A DNA stretch of 64,000 bases from Actinomycetota bacterium (lineage in GTDB: Bacteria; Actinomycetota; Acidimicrobiia; Acidimicrobiales; Iamiaceae): NCBI GenBank assembly GCA_016185275.1, contig JACPNX010000022.1, positions 1-64,000 on the forward strand. The letters are read 5' to 3'. The position numbers and the translations under genes are program-made. The notes beneath the pieces are model-generated. The model made no database searches, was not told the DNA's origin, and saw only the letters and a list, made by a program, of their open reading frames with translations. Position 1 is the first letter of the stretch. Every line of letters starts with the position of its first letter. This document shows, piece by piece, positions 54,206 to 61,650 of the stretch.

Positions 54206-54664
54206 TCAGCGTCCCGCCGGCTCGTCCGGCGGTGAGGGCGCCCAGTCGGCGTCCAGCGAGCAGCGCCATGAGAGGGGCAGGATCGGCCAACCGTCGTCGG
54301 GCCAAGCCTCGATGGCGTCGGCCGCCTCTCGCTCGACGGGTTCCCCCACGGTGAAGCGCAGGACCTCGTCCTCGCCGGTGGGCACGTCGCACCAGTCACC
54401 GGGAGCAAGCTCGCCGAGGATCACGCGGTCGGCGAGGTGGTTCGCGCACCAGTGAGCCACTCGTGTGTTCATCCGATGCCCGCAGGCACCTCGGTACGAC
54501 AACCAGAGGTTCGGGGTCCGGAACGCCGCGTGCATGCCCTCGGTGTACGCGTAGGCGTCGGCATGGGGCGGGTCGTCGACGGTCGGGGTGACGTGCACCA
54601 CCATCCATGCCGGACGCTGGCCGTCGTCATCGGCAGCGTCGGGAAGGTCAGGGATCTCGGACAA
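54206..54664 (-). CDS. Unknown 152-aa protein, TTG start
   Basis: TTG 54664 is chosen because AGGAGG stands 5 nt upstream on the minus strand; the next in-frame ATG (54604) has none. The protein is acidic, with LSEIPDLPDAADDDGQRPAW, a MVVHVTPTVDDPPHADAYAY strand pair, WLSYRGACGHRMNTRVAHW with His and Cys residues, ELAPGDWCDVPTGEDEV, and IEAWPDDGWPILPLSW. No family is recognised. It follows the MTA phosphorylase gene by 26 nt and is the third gene of the CIRCE-headed operon. Confidence 0.65.
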   Translation of the reverse strand: MSEIPDLPDAADDDGQRPAWMVVHVTPTVDDPPHADAYAYTEGMHAAFRTPNLWLSYRGACGHRMNTRVAHWCANHLADRVILGELAPGDWCDVPTGEDEVLRFTVGEPVEREAADAIEAWPDDGWPILPLSWRCSLDADWAPSPPDEPAGR

Positions 54665-54690
54665 CGCTTCCTCCTCGCGAACGGCGGCCG

Positions 54691-55506
54691 CTACGAGGCT
54701 CCGGACGGTGGCATGGGTGGGGGCCCGCCCAGCGCGGCACAACCACAACCGGCCTCCGCCGGCACCGCCTCCAGTGCCCGCAGCAGCACCCGCCTCACCT
54801 TGGCCACGTTGGCCTCGAACGTGGCGAACACCTCGTCCTGGGTCACCGGGGCGATGCTCGGGTCGTCCTCGACGCCACTGTCGTAGTCGGTCACGAGGGC
54901 GATGGTGGTGTAGCAGAGGCCCAGCTCCCGGGCCAGCGCGGCTTCGGGCGCCTGGGTCATGTTGACGACGTCCCAGCCCTGGCGCCGGTACCACTGCGAC
55001 TCCGCCCGGGTGGAGAAGCGCGGGCCCGGGATCACGACCACCGTGCCCCGCTCGTGCACCGGGACACCTTCGGCCCGCACGGCGTCGACGGCGATGCCGC
55101 GCAGCTCCGGGCAGTACGGGTCGGCGAAGGCGGCGTGGTGCACGACGGGGCCGTCGAAGTACGTCGAGCCTCGCTCTCGCGTCCGGTCCACCTGCTGGTC
55201 GCAGACGACGAAGTCGCCGGGGTGCACGTCGGGCCGCAGGGAACCGGCCGCGCACGGCGCCAGCACGCGCCGGACGCCGACGGCGTGGAGTGCCCACACG
55301 TTGGCCCGGTACGGCACCTCGTGGGCAGGGAACCGGTGCGCCTGGCCGTGGCGCGCCAGGAAGGCGATCTGGCGGTCACCCAACGACCCGAGCGCGATCG
55401 GGCCCGCCGGTGGGCCCCAGGGCGTGTCGAGCTCGACGTGGTCGACGTCGTCGAGGAACCGGTAGAACCCGGAGCCGCCGATGACGCCCAGGGCGGCCTG
55501 CTCCAC
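54691..55506 (-). CDS. mtnP: S-methyl-5'-thioadenosine phosphorylase (MtnP/MTAP family)
   Basis: 271 aa from GTG 55506, 13 nt after the fmdB-like stop. The purine-phosphorylase fold is clear: LGVIGGSGFY (phosphate loop), FLARHGQAHRFPAHEVPYRANV, VLAPCAAGSLRPDVHPGDFV, and IPGPRFSTRAESQWYR, with the NMTQAPEAALARELGLCY block that binds purine and ribose. It cleaves methylthioadenosine (or methylthioinosine) to recycle methionine and adenine. Family variants differ at the base-contact residues, so the base preference is not certain. Confidence 0.9.
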   Translation of the reverse strand: MEQAALGVIGGSGFYRFLDDVDHVELDTPWGPPAGPIALGSLGDRQIAFLARHGQAHRFPAHEVPYRANVWALHAVGVRRVLAPCAAGSLRPDVHPGDFVVCDQQVDRTRERGSTYFDGPVVHHAAFADPYCPELRGIAVDAVRAEGVPVHERGTVVVIPGPRFSTRAESQWYRRQGWDVVNMTQAPEAALARELGLCYTTIALVTDYDSGVEDDPSIAPVTQDEVFATFEANVAKVRRVLLRALEAVPAEAGCGCAALGGPPPMPPSGAS

Positions 55507-55519
55507 GGCGGCCGGTGCG

Positions 55520-55909
55520 TCAGTCGCTCGAGCTCGGCGACGCGGTCGAGGCCGCCGGCGCCTTGTCGGACACCGACGAGCCCGAGGACCCCGGCGTCCC
55601 CGACGGGCCGGGGGAGCCGGGGGAGCCGGACGTCCCCGGCGAGTCGGACGACGAGCCCGGCGACGACGAGCCCGGCGCCGAGCCCGTCTCACCACTCGAG
55701 GTCGAGCTCTTCGTCGACGCGCCGTTCGTGCCGGATCGGCTGTCGTTGCGGTAGAAGCCGCTGCCCTTGAAGCTGATGCCGACGTTGCCGAACAGCTTGC
55801 GGACCGGTCCGCCGCACGACGGGCACTCGGTGAGCGGTTCGTCGGTGAACGACTGCACCGCCTCGAAGGTGTGGTCGCACTCCTTGCACCGGTACTCGTA
55901 GGTGGGCAT
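55520..55909 (-). CDS. FmdB family zinc-ribbon protein
   Basis: A 129-aa protein. ATG 55909 follows GAGGT by 6 nt. MPTYEYRCKECDHTFEAVQSF and TECPSCGGPVRKLFGNVGISF form the complete FmdB/CxxC zinc ribbon (four Cys), followed by KGSGFYRNDSR. The last 75 residues are a Ser/Gly/Pro low-complexity tail. FmdB proteins are small putative regulators of unknown target. It is the first gene downstream of a CIRCE operator and is followed by the MTA phosphorylase gene 13 nt away. Confidence 0.87.
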   Translation of the reverse strand: MPTYEYRCKECDHTFEAVQSFTDEPLTECPSCGGPVRKLFGNVGISFKGSGFYRNDSRSGTNGASTKSSTSSGETGSAPGSSSPGSSSDSPGTSGSPGSPGPSGTPGSSGSSVSDKAPAASTASPSSSD

Positions 55910-55995
55910 CGAATGACCTCGTGAGGGCCTGGCGCAGCGGGGCTGCGGGCGTCGTGGCGGACCTGGCCCCCGATCGGCACGGCGGCGCCGGGCCG

Positions 55996-56022
55996 TTAGC
56001 ACTCGGGGGCTTCGAGTGCCAA
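55996..56022. promoter_or_regulatory. CIRCE element (HrcA operator)
   Basis: TTAGCACTC (55996-56004), 9-nt spacer, GAGTGCCAA (56014-56022). This matches the CIRCE consensus TTAGCACTC-N9-GAGTGCTAA at 17 of 18 positions. On the minus strand TTGGCA can serve as -35 and TAACGG (55993-55998) as -10 with an 18-nt spacer, so the operator would overlap a promoter reading into the FmdB gene, whose ATG is 87 bp away. galU starts 86 bp away on the other side. Confidence 0.85.
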
Positions 56023-56107
56023 GCATACCGGCGAGCCGGCGCGGCCGACAGCCCTGTCCGGCGCCGGCCTCCTCGCCGCAGCGGGGGCTCTGCTAGGCAG
56101 GACCGCC

Positions 56108-57043
56108 GTGGCCGACCCCGCCCCTGCGCCCCGCCGCGTCCGCAAGGCGGTCATCCCCGCCGCCGGCCTCGGCACCCGCTTCCTCCCGGCGTCCAAGGCC
56201 ATCCCCAAAGAGATGCTCCCGGTGGTCGACAAGCCCGCCATCCAGTACGTGGTGGAGGAGGCGGTGCGGGCCGGCATCGAGGACGTCCTCATCGTCACCG
56301 GCCGCTCCAAGCGGGCGCTCGAGGACCACTTCGACCGCAACCCCGAGCTCGAGGCGCTACTGGCCGCTCGGGGCAAGGAGGCCGAGCTGGCCTCGGTCGT
56401 CGGCGTGACCGGGCTCTGCTCGATCCACCTGATCCGCCAGCACGAGGCGCTCGGGCTCGGTCACGCTGTCGCGCTGGCCGAGCACCACGTCGGCGACGAG
56501 CCGTTCGCCGTCCTGCTCGCCGACGAGTTCTGGCGGCCGGACGCCGACGTGTTGCCCGGCATGATCGACGCGGTCGAGCGCACGGGGGGCTCCGTCGTCG
56601 CCTTCCTCGAGGTCGCCATGGAGGAGACCCGGCGCTACGGGTGTGCCGCCGCCGAGGCACCCGACCCGTCGCTCGGCCTGCCCGCCAACGTCGTGCGCCT
56701 CACCGGGCTCGTGGAGAAGCCGCTGCCCCGGGAGGCGCCGTCGAACCTGGCGATCATGGGCCGCTACGTGCTCCAGCCCGAGGTCTTCGAGCACCTCCAC
56801 CGGATCACGCCCGGCGCCGGCGGGGAGCTGCAGCTGACCGATGCGCTGGCCTCGCTGCTCGCCGTCCAGCCCATGTTCGGCTGGACGTTCACCGAGGGCC
56901 GCTACGACACCGGCCAGCTGCTCGACTACCTGAAGGTCGTCGTCGACCTCGCCCTCGCCCGCGACGATGTGGGCGGCCCGCTGCTCGACCACCTGCGTGA
57001 GGTCGTCGGCCGGCACACGGTCCCTCCGTCGGGTGCGGGGTAG
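56108..57043 (+). CDS. galU: UTP-glucose-1-phosphate uridylyltransferase
   Basis: 311 aa from GTG 56108. The nucleotidyltransferase motif is VIPAAGLGTRFLPASKAIPK, followed by EMLPVVDKPAIQYVVEEAV. GLGHAVALAEHHVGDEPFAV and the LLADEF metal-binding Asp come next, then GLVEKP and APSNLAIMGRYVL. It makes UDP-glucose for polysaccharides and glycolipids. It is the first gene of galU-moeA-moaA-moaC, a neighbour order common in actinobacteria. A CIRCE element lies 86 bp upstream but faces the divergent operon better. Confidence 0.95.
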   Translation: MADPAPAPRRVRKAVIPAAGLGTRFLPASKAIPKEMLPVVDKPAIQYVVEEAVRAGIEDVLIVTGRSKRALEDHFDRNPELEALLAARGKEAELASVVGVTGLCSIHLIRQHEALGLGHAVALAEHHVGDEPFAVLLADEFWRPDADVLPGMIDAVERTGGSVVAFLEVAMEETRRYGCAAAEAPDPSLGLPANVVRLTGLVEKPLPREAPSNLAIMGRYVLQPEVFEHLHRITPGAGGELQLTDALASLLAVQPMFGWTFTEGRYDTGQLLDYLKVVVDLALARDDVGGPLLDHLREVVGRHTVPPSGAG

Positions 57044-57052
57044 GGCCGCACG

Positions 57053-58297
57053 GTGATCCCGCTCGAGGAGGCTCGGGCCCACGTTCTCGCCCACTGCCCC
57101 GCGCTGGCGTCGCGGGCGGTGGCACTCGCCGAGGCGGTCGGCTGCGTGAGCGCGGCGCCGGTGATCGCCGGGCTCGCGGTGCCGGCCTTCCGCAACGCCG
57201 CGGTGGACGGCTTCGCGGTGCGGGCGGCCGACGTCGCCACGGCTGCCGAAGCGAACCCGGCCCGCCTTCGGGTGGTCGCCACCGTCGCGGCCGGAGCCAC
57301 CTTCACCGGGTCGCTCGGCGCCGGCGAAACGGTGCGCATCATGACGGGCGCTCCCGTCCCCGACGGCGCCGACGCCGTCGTCATGGTCGAGCGGTCACGC
57401 TCCTCGGGTCCCGACCACGTCGAGCTCACCGCCCGGGCCGCGCCCCACGACGGCGTCCGTGACGCAGGCGACGACATCCGCGCCGGCGACACTGTCGTGC
57501 CCGCGGGCACCGTCCTCACCGCCGCCCACCTCGGCGTGCTCGCGAGCATCGGGCGCGCCGACGTCGACGTCGTGCCGCGACCGGTCGTCGGCGTGCTCTC
57601 CACGGGCGACGAGCTCGTCGCGCCGGGCCAGTTCCTGCGGCCGGGCCAGATCCACGACTCGAACCGCGCCGTGCTGGCGGCCCTGCTCGCCTCGACCGGC
57701 TGCACGGTCGTCGATCTCGGTCTGATCCGCGACGACGAGGAGGCGGTGGCGACGGCCCTCACCGAAGGAGCGGCGCGATGCGACGCGCTGGTCTCGTCTG
57801 GCGGCGTCAGCATGGGCGACTTCGACGTCATCAAGCTCGTGCTCGACAAGGTGGCCGACATGCGCTGGATGCAGATCGCGATGCGCCCCGCGAAACCGTT
57901 CGCGTTCGGGGTGCTCACCTCGCCGTCGCGAGCCGTGCCCGTGTTCGGCCTACCGGGCAACCCCGTGTCGTCGCTCGTCTCGTTCGAGCTGCTCGCCCGT
58001 CCGGGCCTGCGTCGGATGGCCGGCCACGAGCGGCTCGACCGGCCCCGGGTGCGGGCCGTGCTCGAGGCGGCCCTCCCGCGCCGGGTGGACGGCAAGTTGC
58101 ACCTGCCGCGGGTCTCGGTGCGCTTCGACGGGACTGCGTTCCGGGCCGCGCCCGTCAGCGCCCAAGGCTCCCACCAGATGGCCGCCACGGCGGGCGCCAA
58201 CGCCCTCGCCCTCCTGCCCGACGGGGACGGCCTCCTCGCTGGTGAGGAGGTCGAGGTGCTGCTGCTCGATGCCGACAGCGCCCTCGGCGGTTCGTGA
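57053..58297 (+). CDS. moeA: Molybdopterin molybdotransferase
   Basis: 414 aa from GTG 57053, 9 nt after galU. MoeA domains in order: an N-terminal region with VPAFRNAAVDGFAVRAADV, a lumen domain with IMTGAPVPDGADAVVMVE, and the MoaB/Mog-like domain with VLSTGDELVAPG, SGGVSMGDFDVIK and VFGLPGNPVSSLV. A C-terminal beta domain ends at ALGGS. It inserts molybdate into adenylylated molybdopterin. moaA follows after 24 nt. Confidence 0.95.
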   Translation: MIPLEEARAHVLAHCPALASRAVALAEAVGCVSAAPVIAGLAVPAFRNAAVDGFAVRAADVATAAEANPARLRVVATVAAGATFTGSLGAGETVRIMTGAPVPDGADAVVMVERSRSSGPDHVELTARAAPHDGVRDAGDDIRAGDTVVPAGTVLTAAHLGVLASIGRADVDVVPRPVVGVLSTGDELVAPGQFLRPGQIHDSNRAVLAALLASTGCTVVDLGLIRDDEEAVATALTEGAARCDALVSSGGVSMGDFDVIKLVLDKVADMRWMQIAMRPAKPFAFGVLTSPSRAVPVFGLPGNPVSSLVSFELLARPGLRRMAGHERLDRPRVRAVLEAALPRRVDGKLHLPRVSVRFDGTAFRAAPVSAQGSHQMAATAGANALALLPDGDGLLAGEEVEVLLLDADSALGGS

Positions 58298-58308
58298 CGC
58301 CACGCCCG

Positions 58309-58314
58309 TAGGCT
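58309..58314 (+). promoter_or_regulatory. Candidate leaderless -10 hexamer for moaA
   Basis: TAGGCT lies 7 nt before GTG 58322, inside the 24-nt gap after moeA. moaA may therefore have its own start of transcription. Confidence 0.45.
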
Positions 58315-58321
58315 GGCCGCC

Positions 58322-59308
58322 GTGACCCCCGAGCCGTTGGTCGATTCGTTCGGGCGCGTCCATCGCGACCTGCGCATCTCGATCACCGACCGCTGCAACT
58401 TCCGGTGCACCTACTGCATGCCCGCCGAGGGCATGACCTGGCTGCCCCGCTCCGAGGTGCTCGCCTTCGAAGAGCTCACACGGATCGCCCGCATCTGCGT
58501 CGACCGCTTCGGGATCGACTCGATCCGGCTGACCGGCGGCGAGCCGACGGTCCGGGCGCACCTGCCCGTACTCGTGGCCCAGCTCGCGGCGCTCGGCGTC
58601 GACCTCGCGCTGACCACGAACGGTGCCACCCTGCGGGCCTCCGTCGCGGACCTGGCCGCCGCGGGGCTGCGTCGCGTCAACGTCTCGCTCGACTCGCTCC
58701 GGCCGGAACGGTTCGCCGCGCTGACGCGGCGCGACGCCCTCCCCGCGGTGCTCGACGGGATCGACGCCGCGGTGGAGGCGGGCCTCGGCCCGGTGAAGGT
58801 GAACGTCGTGCTCGTGCGGGGCGTCAACGACGACGAGGTGGTGGACCTGGCCCGGTTCGGTCGCGACAAGGGCGTCACCATCAGGTTCATCGAGTTCATG
58901 CCTCTGGACGCGGACCGGCGATGGGACCGCTCGGCGGTCGTGCCCGCCGAGGAGATCGTCGCCGCCATCGACGCCGCCTTCCCGGTCGAGCCGGTGACGC
59001 GGGCCTCCGAGCCGGCCGAGCGCTGGCGCTACGTCGACGGAGCCGGCGAGGTGGGCGTCATCCCGTCGGTCACCCGACCGTTCTGCGCATCGTGTGACCG
59101 CATCCGGCTGACGGCCGAGGGCCGCCTGCGAAGCTGCCTGTTCGCAACCGACGAGACCGATCTCCGCAGCCTGCTGCGATCGGGTGCCAGCGACGACGCC
59201 GTCGCCGCTGCGGTGGCTCGCACCGTCGCCGGCAAGTGGGCAGGGCACGGCATCGGCTCGGCCACCTTCGTGGCCCCGCCCCGGTCGATGTCCCAGATCG
59301 GCGGGTAG
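58322..59308 (+). CDS. moaA: GTP 3',8-cyclase
   Basis: 328 aa from GTG 58322. Radical-SAM site CNFRCTYC (C25, C29, C32), with LTGGEPTVR following. The second 4Fe-4S site is in CASCDRIRLTAEGRLRSCLF. MNFI-type sequences FIEFMPLDADRRW and the C-terminal end are present, although the usual GG tail reads SQIGG. It converts GTP to the cyclic precursor for molybdopterin together with MoaC. Neighbours moeA and moaC complete part of the pathway. Confidence 0.95.
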   Translation: MTPEPLVDSFGRVHRDLRISITDRCNFRCTYCMPAEGMTWLPRSEVLAFEELTRIARICVDRFGIDSIRLTGGEPTVRAHLPVLVAQLAALGVDLALTTNGATLRASVADLAAAGLRRVNVSLDSLRPERFAALTRRDALPAVLDGIDAAVEAGLGPVKVNVVLVRGVNDDEVVDLARFGRDKGVTIRFIEFMPLDADRRWDRSAVVPAEEIVAAIDAAFPVEPVTRASEPAERWRYVDGAGEVGVIPSVTRPFCASCDRIRLTAEGRLRSCLFATDETDLRSLLRSGASDDAVAAAVARTVAGKWAGHGIGSATFVAPPRSMSQIGG

Positions 59309-59357
59309 CGCCCGGGCGCTGGTGGCCGGGCCTCCGGGCCCTCCACGGCCACGGGCG

Positions 59358-59363
59358 TACACT
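59358..59363 (+). promoter_or_regulatory. Candidate leaderless -10 hexamer for moaC
   Basis: TACACT is followed after exactly 6 nt by ATG 59370. No -35 box or Shine-Dalgarno is evident. Confidence 0.5.
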
Positions 59364-59369
59364 TGCGCC

Positions 59370-59960
59370 ATGCCCGATCGCGGCCTGACCCACCTCGACC
59401 CCCTCGGCCGCGCTCGCATGGTCGACGTGACCCCCAAGGACCCCACGCACCGGCGGGCGGTGGCCCGTGGCCGCGTCCACATGCAGCCCGAGACCACGTC
59501 GCTCGTGGCCCGGGGCGGGATCGGCAAGGGGGACGTGCTGGCCGTGGCCCGGGTCGCCGGGATCCAGGCGGCCAAGCGCACGCCGGACCTGATCCCCCTC
59601 TGCCACCCGCTGCTGGTGGGCGCCGTGCTGGTCAACTTCCGCATCGAGGATTCCTACGTCGAGGTCGAGGCGCACGTGGACACGGTCGATCGCACCGGCG
59701 TGGAGATGGAGGCCTTGACGGCCTGCGCCGTCGCCTGCCTGACCATCTACGACATGTGCAAGTCGGCTGACCGGTCGATGGTCATCGGCGACGTGGCGCT
59801 GTGGGAGAAGACCGGGGGACGGTCGGGCGCCTACCGCCGGCCGGCGTCGTCGGTCGCCGACGACGGGTTCGACGCCATCCTCGACGCCGCGCTGGACGGA
59901 CCAGGTTCGCTGTCCGTCGGCCGGAACGGCGACCCGAACGACGAATCCGAGCGCCCTTAG
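59370..59960 (+). CDS. moaC: Cyclic pyranopterin monophosphate synthase
   Basis: 196 aa from ATG 59370. MoaC motifs: GRARMVDVTPKDPTHRRAVARG, LIPLCHPLLVGAV, TGVEMEALTACAVACLTIYDM and CKSADRSM, with the catalytic Lys and Asp. It completes cyclic pyranopterin formation with MoaA. The usual MoaC is about 160 residues; here a 35-residue acidic tail after WEKTGGRSG is extra. moaD and moaE are not in the window. Confidence 0.94.
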   Translation: MPDRGLTHLDPLGRARMVDVTPKDPTHRRAVARGRVHMQPETTSLVARGGIGKGDVLAVARVAGIQAAKRTPDLIPLCHPLLVGAVLVNFRIEDSYVEVEAHVDTVDRTGVEMEALTACAVACLTIYDMCKSADRSMVIGDVALWEKTGGRSGAYRRPASSVADDGFDAILDAALDGPGSLSVGRNGDPNDESERP

Positions 59961-60153
59961 CGCCGTGCGGCGCGCCGACCGTGAGAAGCGGGCGGGTCGC
60001 TGGCAGCGGGGTGGAGTGCCGTAGTAGAACCGCAACATCCGCTGGTACCGGGGTCCCGCAGCGTTGCGTGGCTTCGTTCTTGTCGTGACCATCCCCCCAC
60101 CGACGTGACGGGACGGTTACGGTGCCCCTCGACGACGAAAGCAGGCCCGGAGC

Positions 60154-60642
60154 GTGACCGTGTTGCTCGTGATCCTCGGCGTGGCGTGGACTGCGGTCCT
60201 CCTTCCCCCGTACCTCCGTCGGCGTAACGAGACGGCCGACTCGATCACGTCGTTCCAGACGCACCTCTCCACGCTGAGGCGTGCCGGACCCGGTCGCATG
60301 GCCCCGATGGCTCGGCCGTTCCCGTCGACGATCCCCCGACCGACCGTTGCCGCTCCGATGGCTTCGCCGACGGCTCGGGCCGCGGCCCGCCGGCGCCGGC
60401 GCACCGTCCTCGTCACCCTGGCGGGCGCCGCCGCCTTCACGTTGCTGATCGCGGTGGCCTTCGGCGGCCGGATCTGGGTCGCCCAGGCGGTCCTCGACGC
60501 CATCCTCGTGGGCTACGCCTACCTGCTCGTGCAGCTGCGCAAGGCCGCCGCGGAGCGGGCCGTCAAGGTCCGGTACCTGCCCACCGGCCCGGCCATCGCC
60601 GAGCCCACACCGGCGTTCGCCCTTCGCCGCGTCGCCCGCTGA
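60154..60642 (+). CDS. Small two-helix membrane protein
   Basis: 162 aa from GTG 60154. TVLLVILGVAWTAVLLPPYLRRR is an N-terminal membrane helix. A basic, Pro/Met-rich loop (about 45-80) is followed by RTVLVTLAGAAAFTLLIAVAFG and a third hydrophobic stretch, VLDAILVGYAYLLVQLRK. The protein ends in a cytoplasmic tail. The layout resembles divisome- or septum-associated small proteins of actinobacteria (the SepX-like outline), but that is a guess. It is bounded downstream by a strong terminator. Confidence 0.65.
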   Translation: MTVLLVILGVAWTAVLLPPYLRRRNETADSITSFQTHLSTLRRAGPGRMAPMARPFPSTIPRPTVAAPMASPTARAAARRRRRTVLVTLAGAAAFTLLIAVAFGGRIWVAQAVLDAILVGYAYLLVQLRKAAAERAVKVRYLPTGPAIAEPTPAFALRRVAR

Positions 60643-60678
60643 CCGGGCCGGCCCCGCGGCAACGGTCGAGTGCACGCG

Positions 60679-60712
60679 GCACGGCCCCGAGGCTGCAACC
60701 CCGGGGCCGTGC
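60679..60712. terminator. Bidirectional hairpin terminator
   Basis: GCACGGCCCCG (60679-60689) pairs perfectly with CGGGGCCGTGC (60702-60712), an 11-bp GC-rich stem with a 12-nt loop. It lies between the convergent membrane-protein and CAP-lipoprotein genes. There is no long T-run on either side. Confidence 0.8.
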
Positions 60713-60747
60713 GCTGGTGGTGTGATGAGGGGCCGGGCGAGTGGGGG

Positions 60748-61185
60748 TCAGCAGGCGTTGAGGAACACCTGGACCACGTAGACGCGGGTGCCGGTCCAGG
60801 CGACGCCTGTGCCGACCTTGTCGTATGACGTGTTCAGGATGTTGGCCCGGTGCGGCGCCGAGTTCATGTAGGCCTTCTCGACCGCGGAGACGCTCGGGCC
60901 GTAGCCGACGTTCTCGCCGATGGCGCGCCAGCAGCCGGTGATGCCGGCGGTCAGCGTCGAGTGCTTGAGGACGTTCGTCTTGGCCAGGTACTGGGCCCAG
61001 TTCTGGGCCTTGTCACCGAGCATCTGGCTGTCGCCGAGACTGCCCAGGCGGTTGGCGTTGCGGTCCCGGTTCAGCAGGTCGAAGGCGGTCTGCTGGTCGG
61101 CCGACATGCAGGCCGACAGGGCGAAGGACAGCGCCACGAGGACGAGCGCTGGCTTGGCGAGGCGGGGGAGGGACAGCCGAGTCAT
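60748..61185 (-). CDS. CAP domain lipoprotein
   Basis: 145 aa from ATG 61185. KPALVLVALSFALSAC ends in a good lipobox (LSAC). The CAP (SCP/PR-1) fold follows: DLLNRDRNANRLGSLG, AQNWAQYLAKTNVLKHST, IGENVGYGPSVSAVEKAYMNS and APHRANILNTSYDKVGTG, ending YVVQVFLNAC. Bacterial CAP lipoproteins are extracytoplasmic and of uncertain role. Two Cys, one in GITGCWRAIG and one at the C-terminus, could pair. Confidence 0.88.
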   Translation of the reverse strand: MTRLSLPRLAKPALVLVALSFALSACMSADQQTAFDLLNRDRNANRLGSLGDSQMLGDKAQNWAQYLAKTNVLKHSTLTAGITGCWRAIGENVGYGPSVSAVEKAYMNSAPHRANILNTSYDKVGTGVAWTGTRVYVVQVFLNAC

Positions 61186-61224
61186 GTCACTCTCGTCGGT
61201 CGCAAAGTCACGGACTGTGAGACG

Positions 61225-61260
61225 TTCGGCACGGATTTCGGCACGGGTTTCGGCACGGAT
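61225..61260. repeat. 12-bp tandem repeat, three copies
   Basis: TTCGGCACGGAT, TTCGGCACGGGT and TTCGGCACGGAT run end to end from 61225 to 61260, with a partial fourth copy after them. The array lies 40 bp upstream of the CAP lipoprotein start codon, in its presumed promoter region. Confidence 0.85.
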
Positions 61261-61425
61261 TCCGGCGCTGGTCCGACGCCGTTCGGCCCGGAGAACGGGG
61301 CGGCCGCGACCGTTGTGCGGGCCGAAGCCCGACTCGTGGCTCGGCGACGGACATGGCTCCCGCTCTGCGGGCTCCATCGCAGGGCCGGCTCCCGACCTCG
61401 CCCGCGGTATGCTCCTCGCTCCCCC

Positions 61426-61499
61426 GGGGGTGTAGCTCAGCTGGCTAGAGCGCTTCGGTCGCATCGAAGAGGCCGTGGGTTCGAATCCCATCACCTCCA
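61426..61499 (+). tRNA. tRNA-Ala (anticodon CGC)
   Basis: A 74-nt cloverleaf. Acceptor GGGGGTG pairs with CACCTCC and contains G3-U70, the alanine identity pair. D-arm GCTC/GAGC; anticodon stem CTTCG/CGAAG with loop GTCGCAT, giving anticodon CGC; T-arm GTGGG-TTCGAAT-CCCAT; discriminator A. The CCA end is not encoded (ACCG follows). TATGCT at 61409-61414 is a plausible -10. It reads codon GCG. Confidence 0.93.
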
Positions 61500-61650
61500 C
61501 CGCGGCGGACCAGGGCGAACGCCCTTCCGCAGCCGGTCGGACGACCGCTCGAGACGGCGCTAGGCACGCCGGGGTTGCCAACCCCCGGGCGTTCCCCGAC
61601 CATGCGTGATGCCGTTGTCAGCGGCACGGCCGGGCGTGAGGAGCGTGCGC

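Noticed and set aside
58298-58321. Molybdenum-cofactor riboswitch upstream of moaA
   Set aside because: Only 24 nt separate moeA and moaA, too short for that RNA.
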